Below, piece by piece: positions 25,511-34,120 of a stretch of DNA of 64,000 nucleotides (positions are counted from its first letter, which is position 1; each line of letters starts with the position of its first letter). Under the pieces are notes generated by a model. It had not been told where the DNA came from and searched no databases. It saw only the letters and a list, made by a program, of their open reading frames with translations. The stretch is from the NCBI RefSeq assembly GCF_036511935.1, contig NZ_AP028878.1:558001-622000 (forward strand). The letters are read 5' to 3'. This DNA is from Marinobacter nanhaiticus D15-8W (GTDB lineage Bacteria; Pseudomonadota; Gammaproteobacteria; Pseudomonadales; Oleiphilaceae). Made by a program: the position numbers and the translations under genes.

Positions 25511-27316
25511 ATGACGTACCGATTCTGGGCTGCCCTTCTTTTCCTGGCGACGATGGCCTGTTGTTGGCTGCTGGGAAGCTGGGCCGGTTACCGCACCCTG
25601 GAAAAGGAAAGCCTGGAAGAAGCCTTCCGCTATAGCCAACTCGTTGCCAATGAACTCAATCGCTATCGTCCTATCCCGGAGCTGATGGCCGAGCATCCGT
25701 TGATGGAGTCGGTCCTGCGCAAGCCATCCGATGAGCTGCTGGTGCTCCAGGCCAACGAGGAAATGAAGAAGATGGCGCAGATTGTCGGCAGTTCCGACGT
25801 CTACCTGATGGACAGTACCGGCTTCACCATTGCCGCCAACAACTACCAGCGGGACGACAGCTTCATAGGCCGCATCTTCGATTTCCGTCCCTATTTCCAG
25901 GACGCCATGCGTACCGGCGATACGGCTATCTACTTCGCACTGGGTACGACGTCCGACATTCGCGGCCTGTACTTTTCCCATCCGGTGAAATCCGATCGCG
26001 GGCGCATCCTCGGGGTAATTGCCGTGAAGGTGCAGGTGAACGACCTCGAATCCCAGTGGCAGCGGCCGGTAGCCCTCAATCATGCGGAAATGGTGGTGCT
26101 CGACGACGAAGGTATCAGCTTCCTGGCCAGCCGCGACGAGTGGCTCTACCGGGACTTCGAGCCTCGGACGGTCAGCCCCAAACCCAATCTGCGTTATCCC
26201 GAGCGGGCGCTTACACCAATCGATTTCGTGAGACTGGGACGTCCGCTTGGCGTGTCCGACCGATCCATGCTGATGCGCGTCGAGGAGCACGGCATCGATC
26301 AGGAATACCTGAGTATTCGCATGCCGTTGCCGCAACTGGACTGGACGCTGCAGGTGATGATCGAAACCCAGCAGGTGGTATGGATCCGGTTGCAGTTCCT
26401 GATTGCCGGTTTCGTGATTTTTCTTGGCTGTTTCCTGACCTGGCTCTACCTGCGCGAGCGCTATAAACGCGAGGCGGAGCTGGCGCAACGGGGCGTCGTG
26501 CTGGAGCGTCGTGTGGCCGAGCGTACGGCGGACCTCGAGAGCTCAAACCGCAAACTTCTGGAAGAAATCCGTCATCGGGAAGAGGCCCAGACCGAGCTCA
26601 AGGAAACCCAGCAGGAACTGATACAGGCGGCTAAACTGGCGGTGCTGGGGCAAATGTCCGCAGGCCTCAACCATGAGATGAACCAGCCCCTGACTGCGAT
26701 CCAGGCCTACGCGCGCAATAGTCGTCGGTTCCTGGAACGGGGCGAGAGTGCCATGGTGGACGCCAACCTGCTGGAGATCGGGCATCTGTGCGACAAGATG
26801 GCGGAGTTGACCCGGCAGTTCAAAGTGTTTGCCCGCAAGTCCGAAGGACCGCCGTCTTCTGTGGATTTGCGCCAGCCTGTCGATGCCGCCCTGAAGATCA
26901 TTACTGCGCAGGAGAGTAGCGAAGGTGTCGCCATCGACTGGCAGCGTCCCGATAACCCCGTGATGTGCCACGGCGACATGATCCGTATCGAGCAGGTGCT
27001 GGTGAACCTGATCGCAAACGCCATCCAGGCCGTCGAGGGACGGGACGATCCGCAGATCCTTATCGACATCCGGGAGCAGGACGGTTGGTGGCAGTGCCGT
27101 ATCCGGGACAATGGGCCGGGACTGCCGGCGAATTCAGAGCAGGTATTCGAGCCTTTCTTTACGACCAAATCCATGAAACAGGGGTTAGGCCTTGGGCTGT
27201 CCATCTCCCGCCAGATCGTGGACGCCCTGGGCGGACGACTGACCGGCCATAACCGCAGCGATGATGCCGGCGCCGAATTTATCGTGACCCTCAGCAAACG
27301 GGAGACAGCGGAATGA
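25511..27316 (+). CDS. DctB-like sensor histidine kinase
   Basis: A 601-residue membrane kinase. The start at 25511 puts TM1 (about residues 5-25, 'FWAALLFLATMACCWLLGSW') first; upstream in-frame sequence lies over the terminator. A periplasmic double-Cache-like sensor (about 40-285, with 'VYLMDSTGFTIAANNYQRDD' and 'FDFRPYFQDAM') is followed by TM2 near 'FLIAGFVIFLGCFLTWLYL', a coiled coil, and HisKA with 'GLNHEMNQPLTAIQAYARN' (phospho-His in NHEMNQP). The ATPase domain shows 'NLIANAIQAVEG', 'IRDNGPGLP' and 'GLGLGLSISRQIV'. This is the DctB architecture for sensing C4-dicarboxylates. It overlaps the response regulator (ATGA) and lies beside a TAXI TRAP operon, its likely target. Confidence 0.92.
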   Translation: MTYRFWAALLFLATMACCWLLGSWAGYRTLEKESLEEAFRYSQLVANELNRYRPIPELMAEHPLMESVLRKPSDELLVLQANEEMKKMAQIVGSSDVYLMDSTGFTIAANNYQRDDSFIGRIFDFRPYFQDAMRTGDTAIYFALGTTSDIRGLYFSHPVKSDRGRILGVIAVKVQVNDLESQWQRPVALNHAEMVVLDDEGISFLASRDEWLYRDFEPRTVSPKPNLRYPERALTPIDFVRLGRPLGVSDRSMLMRVEEHGIDQEYLSIRMPLPQLDWTLQVMIETQQVVWIRLQFLIAGFVIFLGCFLTWLYLRERYKREAELAQRGVVLERRVAERTADLESSNRKLLEEIRHREEAQTELKETQQELIQAAKLAVLGQMSAGLNHEMNQPLTAIQAYARNSRRFLERGESAMVDANLLEIGHLCDKMAELTRQFKVFARKSEGPPSSVDLRQPVDAALKIITAQESSEGVAIDWQRPDNPVMCHGDMIRIEQVLVNLIANAIQAVEGRDDPQILIDIREQDGWWQCRIRDNGPGLPANSEQVFEPFFTTKSMKQGLGLGLSISRQIVDALGGRLTGHNRSDDAGAEFIVTLSKRETAE

Positions 27317-28665
27317 GCGACCCCGCGGTAATCTTTATCGATGATGACGAGCCGATTCGTCAGGCCATGGCCCAGACCCTGGCACTGGAAGATCTGACCA
27401 TGGTGAGTTTTGCCGACGGCGCCAGTGGCCTGACTGCCATCAGCCCGGACTACGAGGGTGTGGTGCTGTGCGACTACAACATGCCCGGGATGGATGGGCT
27501 GGAATTGCTGGACCGCGTGCGCGATATCGACGACTCGATCCCGGTCATTATCCTGACCGGCCAGGGGGATATCAGTACTGCGGTATCCGCCATGCAGCGC
27601 GGCGCCTACGACTTTATCGAGAAGCCGTTCGATCATGACGAGTTGATCGAGTTGCTGCGCCACGCCCTGGAAAAGCGCCACCTGGCCCTGGAAAACCGGC
27701 AACTGAAAGCCCAGTTGCGACAGCTCACCCGCCCAGGCCCACGCATCCTCGGCGACTCGCCGGCGATGCAGCGGGTGATCGCCACCATCGACCCGATCCT
27801 GGACATCTCGGCCAACATCCTGCTGTTCGGGGAAACCGGTTCCGGTAAGGACGCGCTGGCGCGCTATATTCACGAGAACAGTCCCCGCAGTGCCCACAAT
27901 TTCGTAGCCATCAACTGCGGGGCGGTACCGGAGAACCTGATCGAGAGCGAACTTTTCGGCCACGAACCGGGGGCCTTCACCGGTGCCGACAAGCGTCGCA
28001 TTGGCAAGGTCGAGCATGCAGACAAGGGCACGCTGTTCCTGGACGAGGTGGAAAGCATGCCTCTGGCACTGCAAGTCAAGCTATTGCGGGTTCTGGAGGA
28101 GCGCAAGGTGGAACGACTGGGCAGCAATACGCCGCTCGACGTGGATGTGCGCGTAATCGCCGCCACCAAGTCCGACCTGAAGAAGCTCAGCGACGAGGGC
28201 GAATTTCGCGCCGACCTTTATTACCGTCTCAACGTGGTGAAAGTGGATATCCCGGCCCTGCGCGAACGCAAGGAAGATATCCCGCTGCTGTTCCATCACT
28301 TCGTGCTGATTGCAGCCGCCCGTTACGATCGTGAGAGTGTGCCGCTGGACGCCGGCCAGGCGGCGCGACTGATGCAGCATAACTGGCCTGGCAATGTGCG
28401 TGAGTTGCGTAACCTGGCGGAACGCTACGTGCTTCTAGGTCCAGTTGCCCTTGACGAAACCGGGGTCGCGGTTGGAGAGGATGTTTCAGGTCGCAGGACC
28501 CTGGGCGAGATGATGGACGCGTTCGAGCGCTCGGCCATTATCAGCGCGCTGAACGCCTGCCAGGGCAGCCTCAAGGACACCATGGTCCAGCTCGGAATTG
28601 CGCGGAAAACCCTCTATGACAAGATGAAGAAGCACGGCCTCGACAAGGCGGAATTCCGTGAATAA
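27313..28665 (+). CDS. DctD-like sigma-54-dependent response regulator
   Basis: A 450-residue NtrC-class activator. The receiver domain (residues 1-120) has acidic 'IDDDEP' and phospho-Asp in 'VVLCDYNMPGMDG', with 'ILTGQGD' and 'IEKPFDHDEL'. The AAA+ domain (about 145-365) has Walker A 'GETGSGKDALARYIH', the sigma-54 contact loop 'FGHEPGAFTGADK', and Walker B 'GTLFLDEVES'. The C-terminal Fis-type HTH is 'SLKDTMVQLGIARKTLYDKM'. Order and overlap with the kinase gene match dctBD. It probably activates the sigma-54 promoter at 22002-22017. Confidence 0.95.
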   Translation: MSDPAVIFIDDDEPIRQAMAQTLALEDLTMVSFADGASGLTAISPDYEGVVLCDYNMPGMDGLELLDRVRDIDDSIPVIILTGQGDISTAVSAMQRGAYDFIEKPFDHDELIELLRHALEKRHLALENRQLKAQLRQLTRPGPRILGDSPAMQRVIATIDPILDISANILLFGETGSGKDALARYIHENSPRSAHNFVAINCGAVPENLIESELFGHEPGAFTGADKRRIGKVEHADKGTLFLDEVESMPLALQVKLLRVLEERKVERLGSNTPLDVDVRVIAATKSDLKKLSDEGEFRADLYYRLNVVKVDIPALRERKEDIPLLFHHFVLIAAARYDRESVPLDAGQAARLMQHNWPGNVRELRNLAERYVLLGPVALDETGVAVGEDVSGRRTLGEMMDAFERSAIISALNACQGSLKDTMVQLGIARKTLYDKMKKHGLDKAEFRE

Positions 28666-28681
28666 ATAAGGTTCTTTGCGG

Positions 28682-28701
28682 TACTGTTTTTATATACAGT
28701 A
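28682..28701 (+). promoter_or_regulatory. LexA (SOS) box upstream of yebG
   Basis: TACTGT-N8-ACAGTA, a perfect palindromic SOS box with an A/T-only spacer (TTTTATAT). It lies 123 bp before yebG, a known member of the LexA regulon in E. coli. Three ATCGAT hexamers (28763, 28781, 28796) follow between the box and the gene. Confidence 0.88.
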
Positions 28702-28824
28702 TTTGATGCTATCCTTCCCGGCGATCTGATTCGCTGAACGCTACGTCATCGGTAGCGGCTTCATCGATCGTGGCTACATTATCGATAGCGACGATATCGA
28801 TAGAAACAACAGGAGAAACGCGGT

Positions 28825-29097
28825 ATGGCTGTAACGGCTTTATACTTTTCCGATAGGGACGGGCAGGACATGGCACTGAAGAACCCCGACAAGATGCTTT
28901 TCACCACCAAGGCGGAAGCAGACGCGCGGGACAAGATGCTCGAACTGTCGGAAGAAATTATGGTATTCCTCCAACGCCGGGTGGACAATCTGCCGGACGA
29001 ACTGGCAGAGCAATGCGCCCTGGCCATTGCCGAAGAGCGGGATCTGTTCCAAAAGGCACTGAAAAAGCCGGAGCTGTTGAACGAAGACGCCGAATAG
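28825..29097 (+). CDS. yebG: YebG-family DNA-damage-inducible protein
   Basis: A 90-residue protein. The block 'LFTTKAEADARDKMLELSEE' matches the YebG family core (FT-K-EADA-DKML), followed by an acidic helical tail with 'ALAIAEERDLFQKALKK'. YebG is induced by DNA damage in E. coli; its molecular function is not settled. Ribosome-binding site AGGAGA about 8-10 bases upstream. The LexA box in front gives independent support for the assignment. Confidence 0.92.
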   Translation: MAVTALYFSDRDGQDMALKNPDKMLFTTKAEADARDKMLELSEEIMVFLQRRVDNLPDELAEQCALAIAEERDLFQKALKKPELLNEDAE

Positions 29098-29156
29098 CAG
29101 CCGCCGTTAGCCGTCGCTGGAGGAGCAGAGACCCCGAACAACAAGGGATTGCCAAC

Positions 29157-29621
29157 ATGAATGTCTGTCTGCGCTCACTCATCATTGTCGCTTTCTGCCT
29201 TTGGGGCGTAACGGCCTGTACCACCGTGCCCGAGGAAGACAGCGCTGAAATGAAGCGGGAAGTGAGTTTTACCAATACCTTCTGGCAACTCCAGCACGTG
29301 GGTGGCAAGCCGGTGAAAGTGGCGACCGTGCGGGAAACACCGTTCATCATCTTTCTCGACGACGGTCGCGTCAGTGGCTCCACGGGGTGCAACCGGTTGA
29401 GGGGGACCTACGGTATGGTGGACGGCAACTTCCGCTTCAAGGAAATGGCGTCGACCCGCGAACCCTGCCCGGAAGGCAATTACGAAACGCCCTTCCTGAT
29501 CGCCATGAAGAAAACCATGGGGGCCGAAATGGAAGAGAACCATTTGGTGCTGCTCAATGAAGAGGGGCAGATCCTGGCGGTCTTCGAAGCGTTCACTGGT
29601 GAGAAGCGCCGAGACGAGTAG
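29157..29621 (+). CDS. META-domain (HslJ-like) lipoprotein
   Basis: A 154-residue exported protein. The start at 29157 gives a lipoprotein signal ending 'WGVTACTT', with the lipobox V-T-A-C and Cys21 as the lipidation site. The META domain follows: 'FTNTFWQLQHVGGKPV', 'PFIIFLDDGRVSGSTGCNRL' and 'FRFKEMASTREPCPEG'. Two conserved Cys (in GCNRL and EPCP) could form the usual disulfide. META/HslJ proteins are associated with novobiocin or heat phenotypes in E. coli. It lies 59 bp after yebG in the same direction. Confidence 0.88.
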   Translation: MNVCLRSLIIVAFCLWGVTACTTVPEEDSAEMKREVSFTNTFWQLQHVGGKPVKVATVRETPFIIFLDDGRVSGSTGCNRLRGTYGMVDGNFRFKEMASTREPCPEGNYETPFLIAMKKTMGAEMEENHLVLLNEEGQILAVFEAFTGEKRRDE

Positions 29622-29721
29622 GTCCGGTCAGGTTGCGAACACGTCGTTCGGACAGGGAGTCCGGGAAGGCCTGGCTTCCCAGAAACAGGCTCGGGCGAGT
29701 CGTGCGGTCGTAAGGACAAAC

Positions 29722-30264
29722 TCAGGCCGGGTAGAGCGGTAGGGGCTCGACCACCACCAATCCTTCACCATCCCCCAGGCTGACCTGCCCATCCTGCACG
29801 TTGCATTGCAGGGTCATGGAACGGTTCGCCAGCCCGGCCAGGGCATCACAATCCTTCGGGTTTACTTCGAAAATACGCAGGTTGTCGAACCGCGCCACTT
29901 TACCGTGTACCTTGTCCCACCAGGCCGATACGGCACGTCCGCCGTAGGCGAAAAGCACCACCTGGTCGGCGTGGGCGCAGGCCTTGCGGATGCGATTGTC
30001 GTCTGGCGTACCCAGCTCGATCCACAGTTCGATCTCGCCGCTCAGGCTCTTCTGCCAGAGGTCGGGCTCGTCGTCAGTGCTTAGCCCCTTGGTAAACTGC
30101 AAGGCTTCGTCCGCATAGAGGATAAAGGCGAGCAATCGCAGCATCATCCGCTCGTCCGTTTCCGACGGGTGACGTGCCAGGGTCAGCGTATGGTCGGCGT
30201 AGTAATTGCGATCCATGTCCGCAACGTTGAGGTGGGCTTTGAATACAGTGGATTTCAGGGCCAT
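29722..30264 (-). CDS. yaeQ: YaeQ family protein
   Basis: A 180-residue protein matching YaeQ over its full length: 'STVFKAHLNVADMDRNYYAD', 'LARHPSETDERMMLRLLAFI', 'PDLWQKSLSGEIELWIELGT' and 'IRKACAHADQVVLFAYGG'. The fold is a PD-(D/E)XK nuclease-like one, and E-x-E/D positions ('EIELWIELG') with a following Lys are present, but nuclease activity has not been shown for the family. Once reported as a suppressor of rfaH loss in enterobacteria. Transcribed alone. Confidence 0.93.
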   Translation of the reverse strand: MALKSTVFKAHLNVADMDRNYYADHTLTLARHPSETDERMMLRLLAFILYADEALQFTKGLSTDDEPDLWQKSLSGEIELWIELGTPDDNRIRKACAHADQVVLFAYGGRAVSAWWDKVHGKVARFDNLRIFEVNPKDCDALAGLANRSMTLQCNVQDGQVSLGDGEGLVVVEPLPLYPA

Positions 30265-30628
30265 TGCGATGCTCGTTCGGGGCGTGGTTGTGGGCAGTCC
30301 AGGAGGCGCAAGCTATTCTCGGGCAAGGCGGTGAGGACGTAAAGCGGAAAACCAAAAGGTACGAATCGACGGACGGAAAGCTAGCAGGGGTGCCTAACGC
30401 GAGCGTGTGCTTACTGGCTGGAGAGAGCACACTAAACTTAGCCTAAAGTTCTCCATGCCCAGACATTGCAAGGGGTTTTCCCGACAGCGATAATCAAATG
30501 CATTGTAATCGCTAGCGCACCTCGCCTCGATGAGCGGGCTGGGCGAACTCCGACTCGGCACCGTAGGTATCATTGGCTGGCGCGTGTGCTGGTATTGGCC
30601 GCATTGAACGCACAGGGAAAGGTATCGA
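30265..30628. other. Intergenic region between yaeQ and the GntR regulator
   Basis: No gene seen. It holds the divergent promoters of yaeQ and the GntR gene. Two GCTAGC palindromes occur, at 30380-30385 and 30511-30516; the same hexamer appears twice in front of the amidohydrolase gene at 32653-32679, so it may be part of the operator of the GntR-family regulator. Confidence 0.35.
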
Positions 30629-31327
30629 ATGGCAGCGAGTCAGGGCACGAGCAAGCAGAAAGAAGTCCAGCGTATTATGGATGTGCTGGCCCGAGCAATT
30701 GCCCAGCATCGGCTACCGCCGGGGACGCGGCTGATCGAGGCGCAGATTGTCGACACACTCAAAGCCAACCGCAACCATGTCCAGTCGGCCCTGCAACGGC
30801 TGGCTCTCCAGAAAATCGTCACCATTGAGCCCAATCGGGGCGCACACGTGTCCCAGCCCTCAGCACGGGAAGCGCGGGATATCTTTGCGGCTCGCCGCGC
30901 CATCGAACGTGGCGTGGTCGAGGCCATTACGCCCGTCAAGATCGAGCAGCACCGCAAACGTATCGATGCCCATATGGCCGCCGAGCGCGAGGCGACCCGG
31001 GCCAGTGATCGCCGCGCCATCGTGCGGGAGCTCAGCGAGTTCCACCGCATGCTGGGCGAAGTGTCTGGCAACGAAGTGCTGGTGGATATCCTCGAGAACC
31101 TGATGGTGCGCAGTTCCCTGATTGTCGCCCTATACCAGCGCAACGATGTGCCGTCCTGCCAGCATGACGAACACGGCGAAATCCTCGATGCGTTGAGCAA
31201 GGGCGATAACGATCTTGCGGTCGCACGGATGCGTTATCACCTTGATCATCTGGAAAGCGAGTTGGCGCTTGATGATGAGGCGGCGCCCGAAGTCAATTTG
31301 AAGGAAGCGCTGGCTTCGATCGGCTAG
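30629..31327 (+). CDS. GntR-family regulator with FCD domain
   Basis: A 232-residue FadR-subfamily regulator. N-terminal wHTH: 'PGTRLIEAQIVDTLKANRNH' then 'VQSALQRLALQKIVTIEPNR'. C-terminal FCD domain (about 85-220) with 'DIFAARRAIERGVVEAITP', 'EFHRMLGEVSGNEVLVDILE' and 'HGEILDALSKGDNDLAVARM', including the two His expected for metal binding. It faces the amidohydrolase gene convergently (30 bp between stops). Such regulators respond to small organic acids and often control a neighbouring catabolic gene. Confidence 0.92.
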   Translation: MAASQGTSKQKEVQRIMDVLARAIAQHRLPPGTRLIEAQIVDTLKANRNHVQSALQRLALQKIVTIEPNRGAHVSQPSAREARDIFAARRAIERGVVEAITPVKIEQHRKRIDAHMAAEREATRASDRRAIVRELSEFHRMLGEVSGNEVLVDILENLMVRSSLIVALYQRNDVPSCQHDEHGEILDALSKGDNDLAVARMRYHLDHLESELALDDEAAPEVNLKEALASIG

Positions 31328-31356
31328 CTTGCCCTGATTCCTGCACCAGAACTCTT

Positions 31357-32583
31357 TCAAGGGCTAAGCAGCTTCGGCGGCTGCCTTTCGAACGTTTGTC
31401 TCCCGCCCTTGAACCCCATCAGTGGTTGCTGGATTCCGGCGATCACCTCCGCCGGCGTTTGCGCATCCAATACGATAAAGTCGGCCCGACAACCCGGCGC
31501 CAGCCCGTAATCCATTCGCCCCAAGAGTCGCGCCGACTCACTGGAAATCCAGCCCAGGCATTTCAGCATATCCTCTGTCGTTCCCAGATGGGCAATGTTG
31601 GCGTAGAGGTTGGCCTGGCGAATAAGCGATACGTCGCCGAACGGTGTAAACGGGTTACCCACGTTGTTGGTGGACAGTGAACAGGTCACCCCGCAGCGGT
31701 GTAGGCGCGCCAGTGGGGCCACACCCCGGGGAATGTCACGAGTGGCGTCGCGGCCGGTCAGGAACAAATCGGTGGCCGGCAGGGCCGTGACCTGGACACC
31801 GGCTTCCGCCAGGTCGAGGGCCAGCGCGTTGAAGTGGTCCGGGCACAGTGCCGACAGTTTGGTCGCGTGGCCAATCGTCACTCGTCCGCCCCAGTTGTTT
31901 TCACGGGTGCAGCGGATCACTTCCGGGACAGTGAGGCCCTCCGGATTCAAATCGAAATCCAGATGTAGATCCAGGTCGCAGTCATAATGCCGAGCCAGTT
32001 CAAACAGCCGGCGAATCTGGCCTTCGGGGTCGCTGTCCATGTACGGGCAGCCGCCCAGTACGGTGGCGCCATTCTCAAGAGCCTGACAAAGTAGCTCTTC
32101 GGTCCCCGGATTGTTCAGCAGCCCTTCCTGGGGAAAGACACAGATCTCCAAGTCCACCGCCCAGGCATAGTCCTTCCTCAATCGCTTGATGGCCTCGAAG
32201 CCCGTCAACCCGATACCGGGATCGATTTCGACATGGGTGCGCATCAGCGTCGTCCCGTGAGCGATAGCCTGCTCCAGCACCCGGACCCCGCGGGCATAGA
32301 CATCGTCTTCAGTGAACGCGGCCTTGGCCTGGCTGGTCTGGCTGATCGCCTCCGCCAGGGTCCCTTCCGACAGCCGGCAGCGATCCATGATGCAGGCTTT
32401 GTCCAGATGGATATGGGTTTCGATCAACCCGGGCAGGATCAGTCGGCCAGCCAGATCTATCTGCTGCGGCGCCGCGGATCGAGGCGACAGGCGTTCCACG
32501 AAGAAGCCATCCTCGATGAGGCAGTCGATGATGGTCTCCGTAGCGTCGGGCAGTCGCAGTTTTTTCAGGATCAACTGATTCAT
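31357..32583 (-). CDS. Cytosine deaminase-like amidohydrolase
   Basis: A 408-residue member of the CodA/AtzC-like branch of the amidohydrolase superfamily. The metal-binding 'ETHIHLDKACIMDR' lies near residue 56, 'TLMRTHVEIDPGIGLTGF' near 112, 'DLDLHLDFDLN' near 205 and 'VTIGHATKLSAL' near 238. Where CodA-type enzymes carry H-D-D before 'PF/PW', this protein reads 'STNNVGNPFTPFGD', so the usual metal/catalytic Asp is apparently Asn; this may be a subfamily trait. The C-terminus has 'GLAPGCRADFIVLDAQTPAE'. Substrate unknown; a cyclic amide or deaminable heterocycle is likely. Confidence 0.85.
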   Translation of the reverse strand: MNQLILKKLRLPDATETIIDCLIEDGFFVERLSPRSAAPQQIDLAGRLILPGLIETHIHLDKACIMDRCRLSEGTLAEAISQTSQAKAAFTEDDVYARGVRVLEQAIAHGTTLMRTHVEIDPGIGLTGFEAIKRLRKDYAWAVDLEICVFPQEGLLNNPGTEELLCQALENGATVLGGCPYMDSDPEGQIRRLFELARHYDCDLDLHLDFDLNPEGLTVPEVIRCTRENNWGGRVTIGHATKLSALCPDHFNALALDLAEAGVQVTALPATDLFLTGRDATRDIPRGVAPLARLHRCGVTCSLSTNNVGNPFTPFGDVSLIRQANLYANIAHLGTTEDMLKCLGWISSESARLLGRMDYGLAPGCRADFIVLDAQTPAEVIAGIQQPLMGFKGGRQTFERQPPKLLSP

Positions 32584-32652
32584 GCGACGTGCTCCCCCAG
32601 GTAGACGGCTTCAAATTCGGAATCATTGCACCGTTCCGCTGGTGCTCGAGGT

Positions 32653-32679
32653 GCTAGCGTTTATATACAGGTTGCTAGC
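32653..32679. promoter_or_regulatory. Paired GCTAGC palindromes upstream of the amidohydrolase gene
   Basis: GCTAGC at 32653-32658 and 32674-32679, separated by 15 A/T-rich bases. It lies 70-96 bp upstream of the amidohydrolase start. The same hexamer occurs in front of the GntR-type gene. Operator function is a guess from symmetry and position. Confidence 0.3.
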
Positions 32680-32820
32680 AAAACGGGGGCCATGCTCTAA
32701 TTTGCTCAAACAGAGGCTTCCTCACAGCGTTGAGCGGCCACGCTGCGCCGTTTTGGTGTGCCTTGCACCGAATGAGCGCAAAAATTGAACAGGACGTGAT
32801 GACTACTGCGAGGAACGAAC

Positions 32821-33219
32821 ATGGAAACCACACCAAACGCCGTCACTGTAGTTAGGGAATTTCTGGCGGCCTCCATGGCGCCGGACCCGGAACAGGCCGC
32901 GACCTTTATGGCACCGGATGTGAAGATTACGTTCACGGGTGGCCGCGAAATGCCCGATGCGCAGGCAATTACCGCCTTTAACGCAGCCCGCTACGCCTGG
33001 GTGAAAAAGCAGTTGGGCACGTTCGACTGGATGGAGCGAGATGATCATGCCGTCGTCTACTCTACCGGCACGCTTTACGGCGAATGGCCGGATGGCCGTT
33101 CATTTTCAGGTAACCGCTACCTCGACCGTTTCGAGGTCCGTGACGGCAAGATCACCCGCATGGATGTATGGAACGACAGCGCTGAGTGGATTCTGGAGCC
33201 GGGGATCAATCGTGTCTGA
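32821..33219 (+). CDS. SnoaL-like (NTF2-fold) protein
   Basis: A 132-residue single-domain protein of the SnoaL-like/NTF2 superfamily: 'VREFLAASMAPDPEQAATFM' followed by 'PDVKITFTGG', then the long helix, and C-terminal strands 'FSGNRYLDRFEVRDGKITRM'. Members include polyketide cyclases, isomerases and many uncharacterised proteins; no catalytic residues can be assigned. It is 77 bp upstream of an SDR gene in the same direction. Confidence 0.82.
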   Translation: METTPNAVTVVREFLAASMAPDPEQAATFMAPDVKITFTGGREMPDAQAITAFNAARYAWVKKQLGTFDWMERDDHAVVYSTGTLYGEWPDGRSFSGNRYLDRFEVRDGKITRMDVWNDSAEWILEPGINRV

Positions 33220-33296
33220 TATGGGTAAACCGGAAACTGTCATGTAAATTGACGGGCAGGCGGCTTAACAAGAAGCACAACCAATAAGGAGCTTAC

Positions 33297-34091
33297 ATGC
33301 CTACCCAGACTGTTTGGATTACCGGCGCGTCCTCTGGTATCGGCGAGGCGCTGGCGGCGCGGTTTGCCCGGGACGGCACAAACCTGGTCCTATCCGCCCG
33401 CCGGGAGAACGAACTCAAGCGGGTGGCCGACCGCTGTACCGATGCGGGCCTCGATAGGGATCAAATCCTGATCCTGCCATTGGATGTAACGGACTGGGAT
33501 GCGCTACCCGGCGCCGTTCAAACGGTGCTGGACACCTTTGGCACGATTGACCTGCTGGTCAATAACGCGGGTGTGTCCCAGCGCTCCCTGTGCAAGGACA
33601 CGGACATGGCGGTCTACCGCAAGCTGATGGACGTTGATGTCATGGGCCAGATTGCCCTGACCAAGGCGGTTCTGCCACATATGCTGGAGAGGCGTGACGG
33701 TCATATTGCCGTGACCGCCAGCGTGGCCGGCAAGGTGGGCGTGCCCCAGCGGACGGGCTACTGCGCCGCCAAACATGCGGTAATGGGCTTCTTTGATGCG
33801 CTGCGGGCGGAGGTGGAAGACGACGGTATCCACGTGTCGACCATTGTTCCCGGGTTCATTAGGACCGATATTTCCCGCAATGCCCTGGCGGCCGACGGTA
33901 AAGCCTTCGGCAAGGTGGACGACGACATCGCCGGTGGTATGGACGTGGACGAATGTGCCGAGGTGGTCTTCAATGCCCTTAAGGCCCGGAAGCGGGAGAT
34001 TCCGGTGGGTAAGGGCAAGGAGATGGCCGCACTCTGGGTCAAGCGAATCGCGCCAGAGGTCCTGTTCAAGTTGACTAAGGCGCGGAATTAG
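33297..34091 (+). CDS. Short-chain dehydrogenase/reductase
   Basis: A 264-residue classical SDR: 'VWITGASSGIGEALAARFAR' at the N-terminus, 'DLLVNNAGVSQRSL', catalytic Ser in 'VTASVAGKVG', and 'RTGYCAAKHAVMGFFDALRA' (YxxxK). The C-terminal 'VVFNALKARKREIPVGKGKE' resembles the DHRS7-like group. AAGGAG ribosome-binding site. Substrate unknown. It lies between a SnoaL-like gene and a nucleoside deoxyribosyltransferase gene. Confidence 0.9.
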   Translation: MPTQTVWITGASSGIGEALAARFARDGTNLVLSARRENELKRVADRCTDAGLDRDQILILPLDVTDWDALPGAVQTVLDTFGTIDLLVNNAGVSQRSLCKDTDMAVYRKLMDVDVMGQIALTKAVLPHMLERRDGHIAVTASVAGKVGVPQRTGYCAAKHAVMGFFDALRAEVEDDGIHVSTIVPGFIRTDISRNALAADGKAFGKVDDDIAGGMDVDECAEVVFNALKARKREIPVGKGKEMAALWVKRIAPEVLFKLTKARN

Positions 34092-34120
34092 TCGGCGGAG
34101 AGAGTAGGAGAGCCGAGCGT

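Noticed and set aside
25247..26488. Long minus-strand frames opposite the DctB-like kinase and the DctD-like regulator (also 26707-28074)
   Set aside because: Antisense of well-supported genes; no conserved domain visible.
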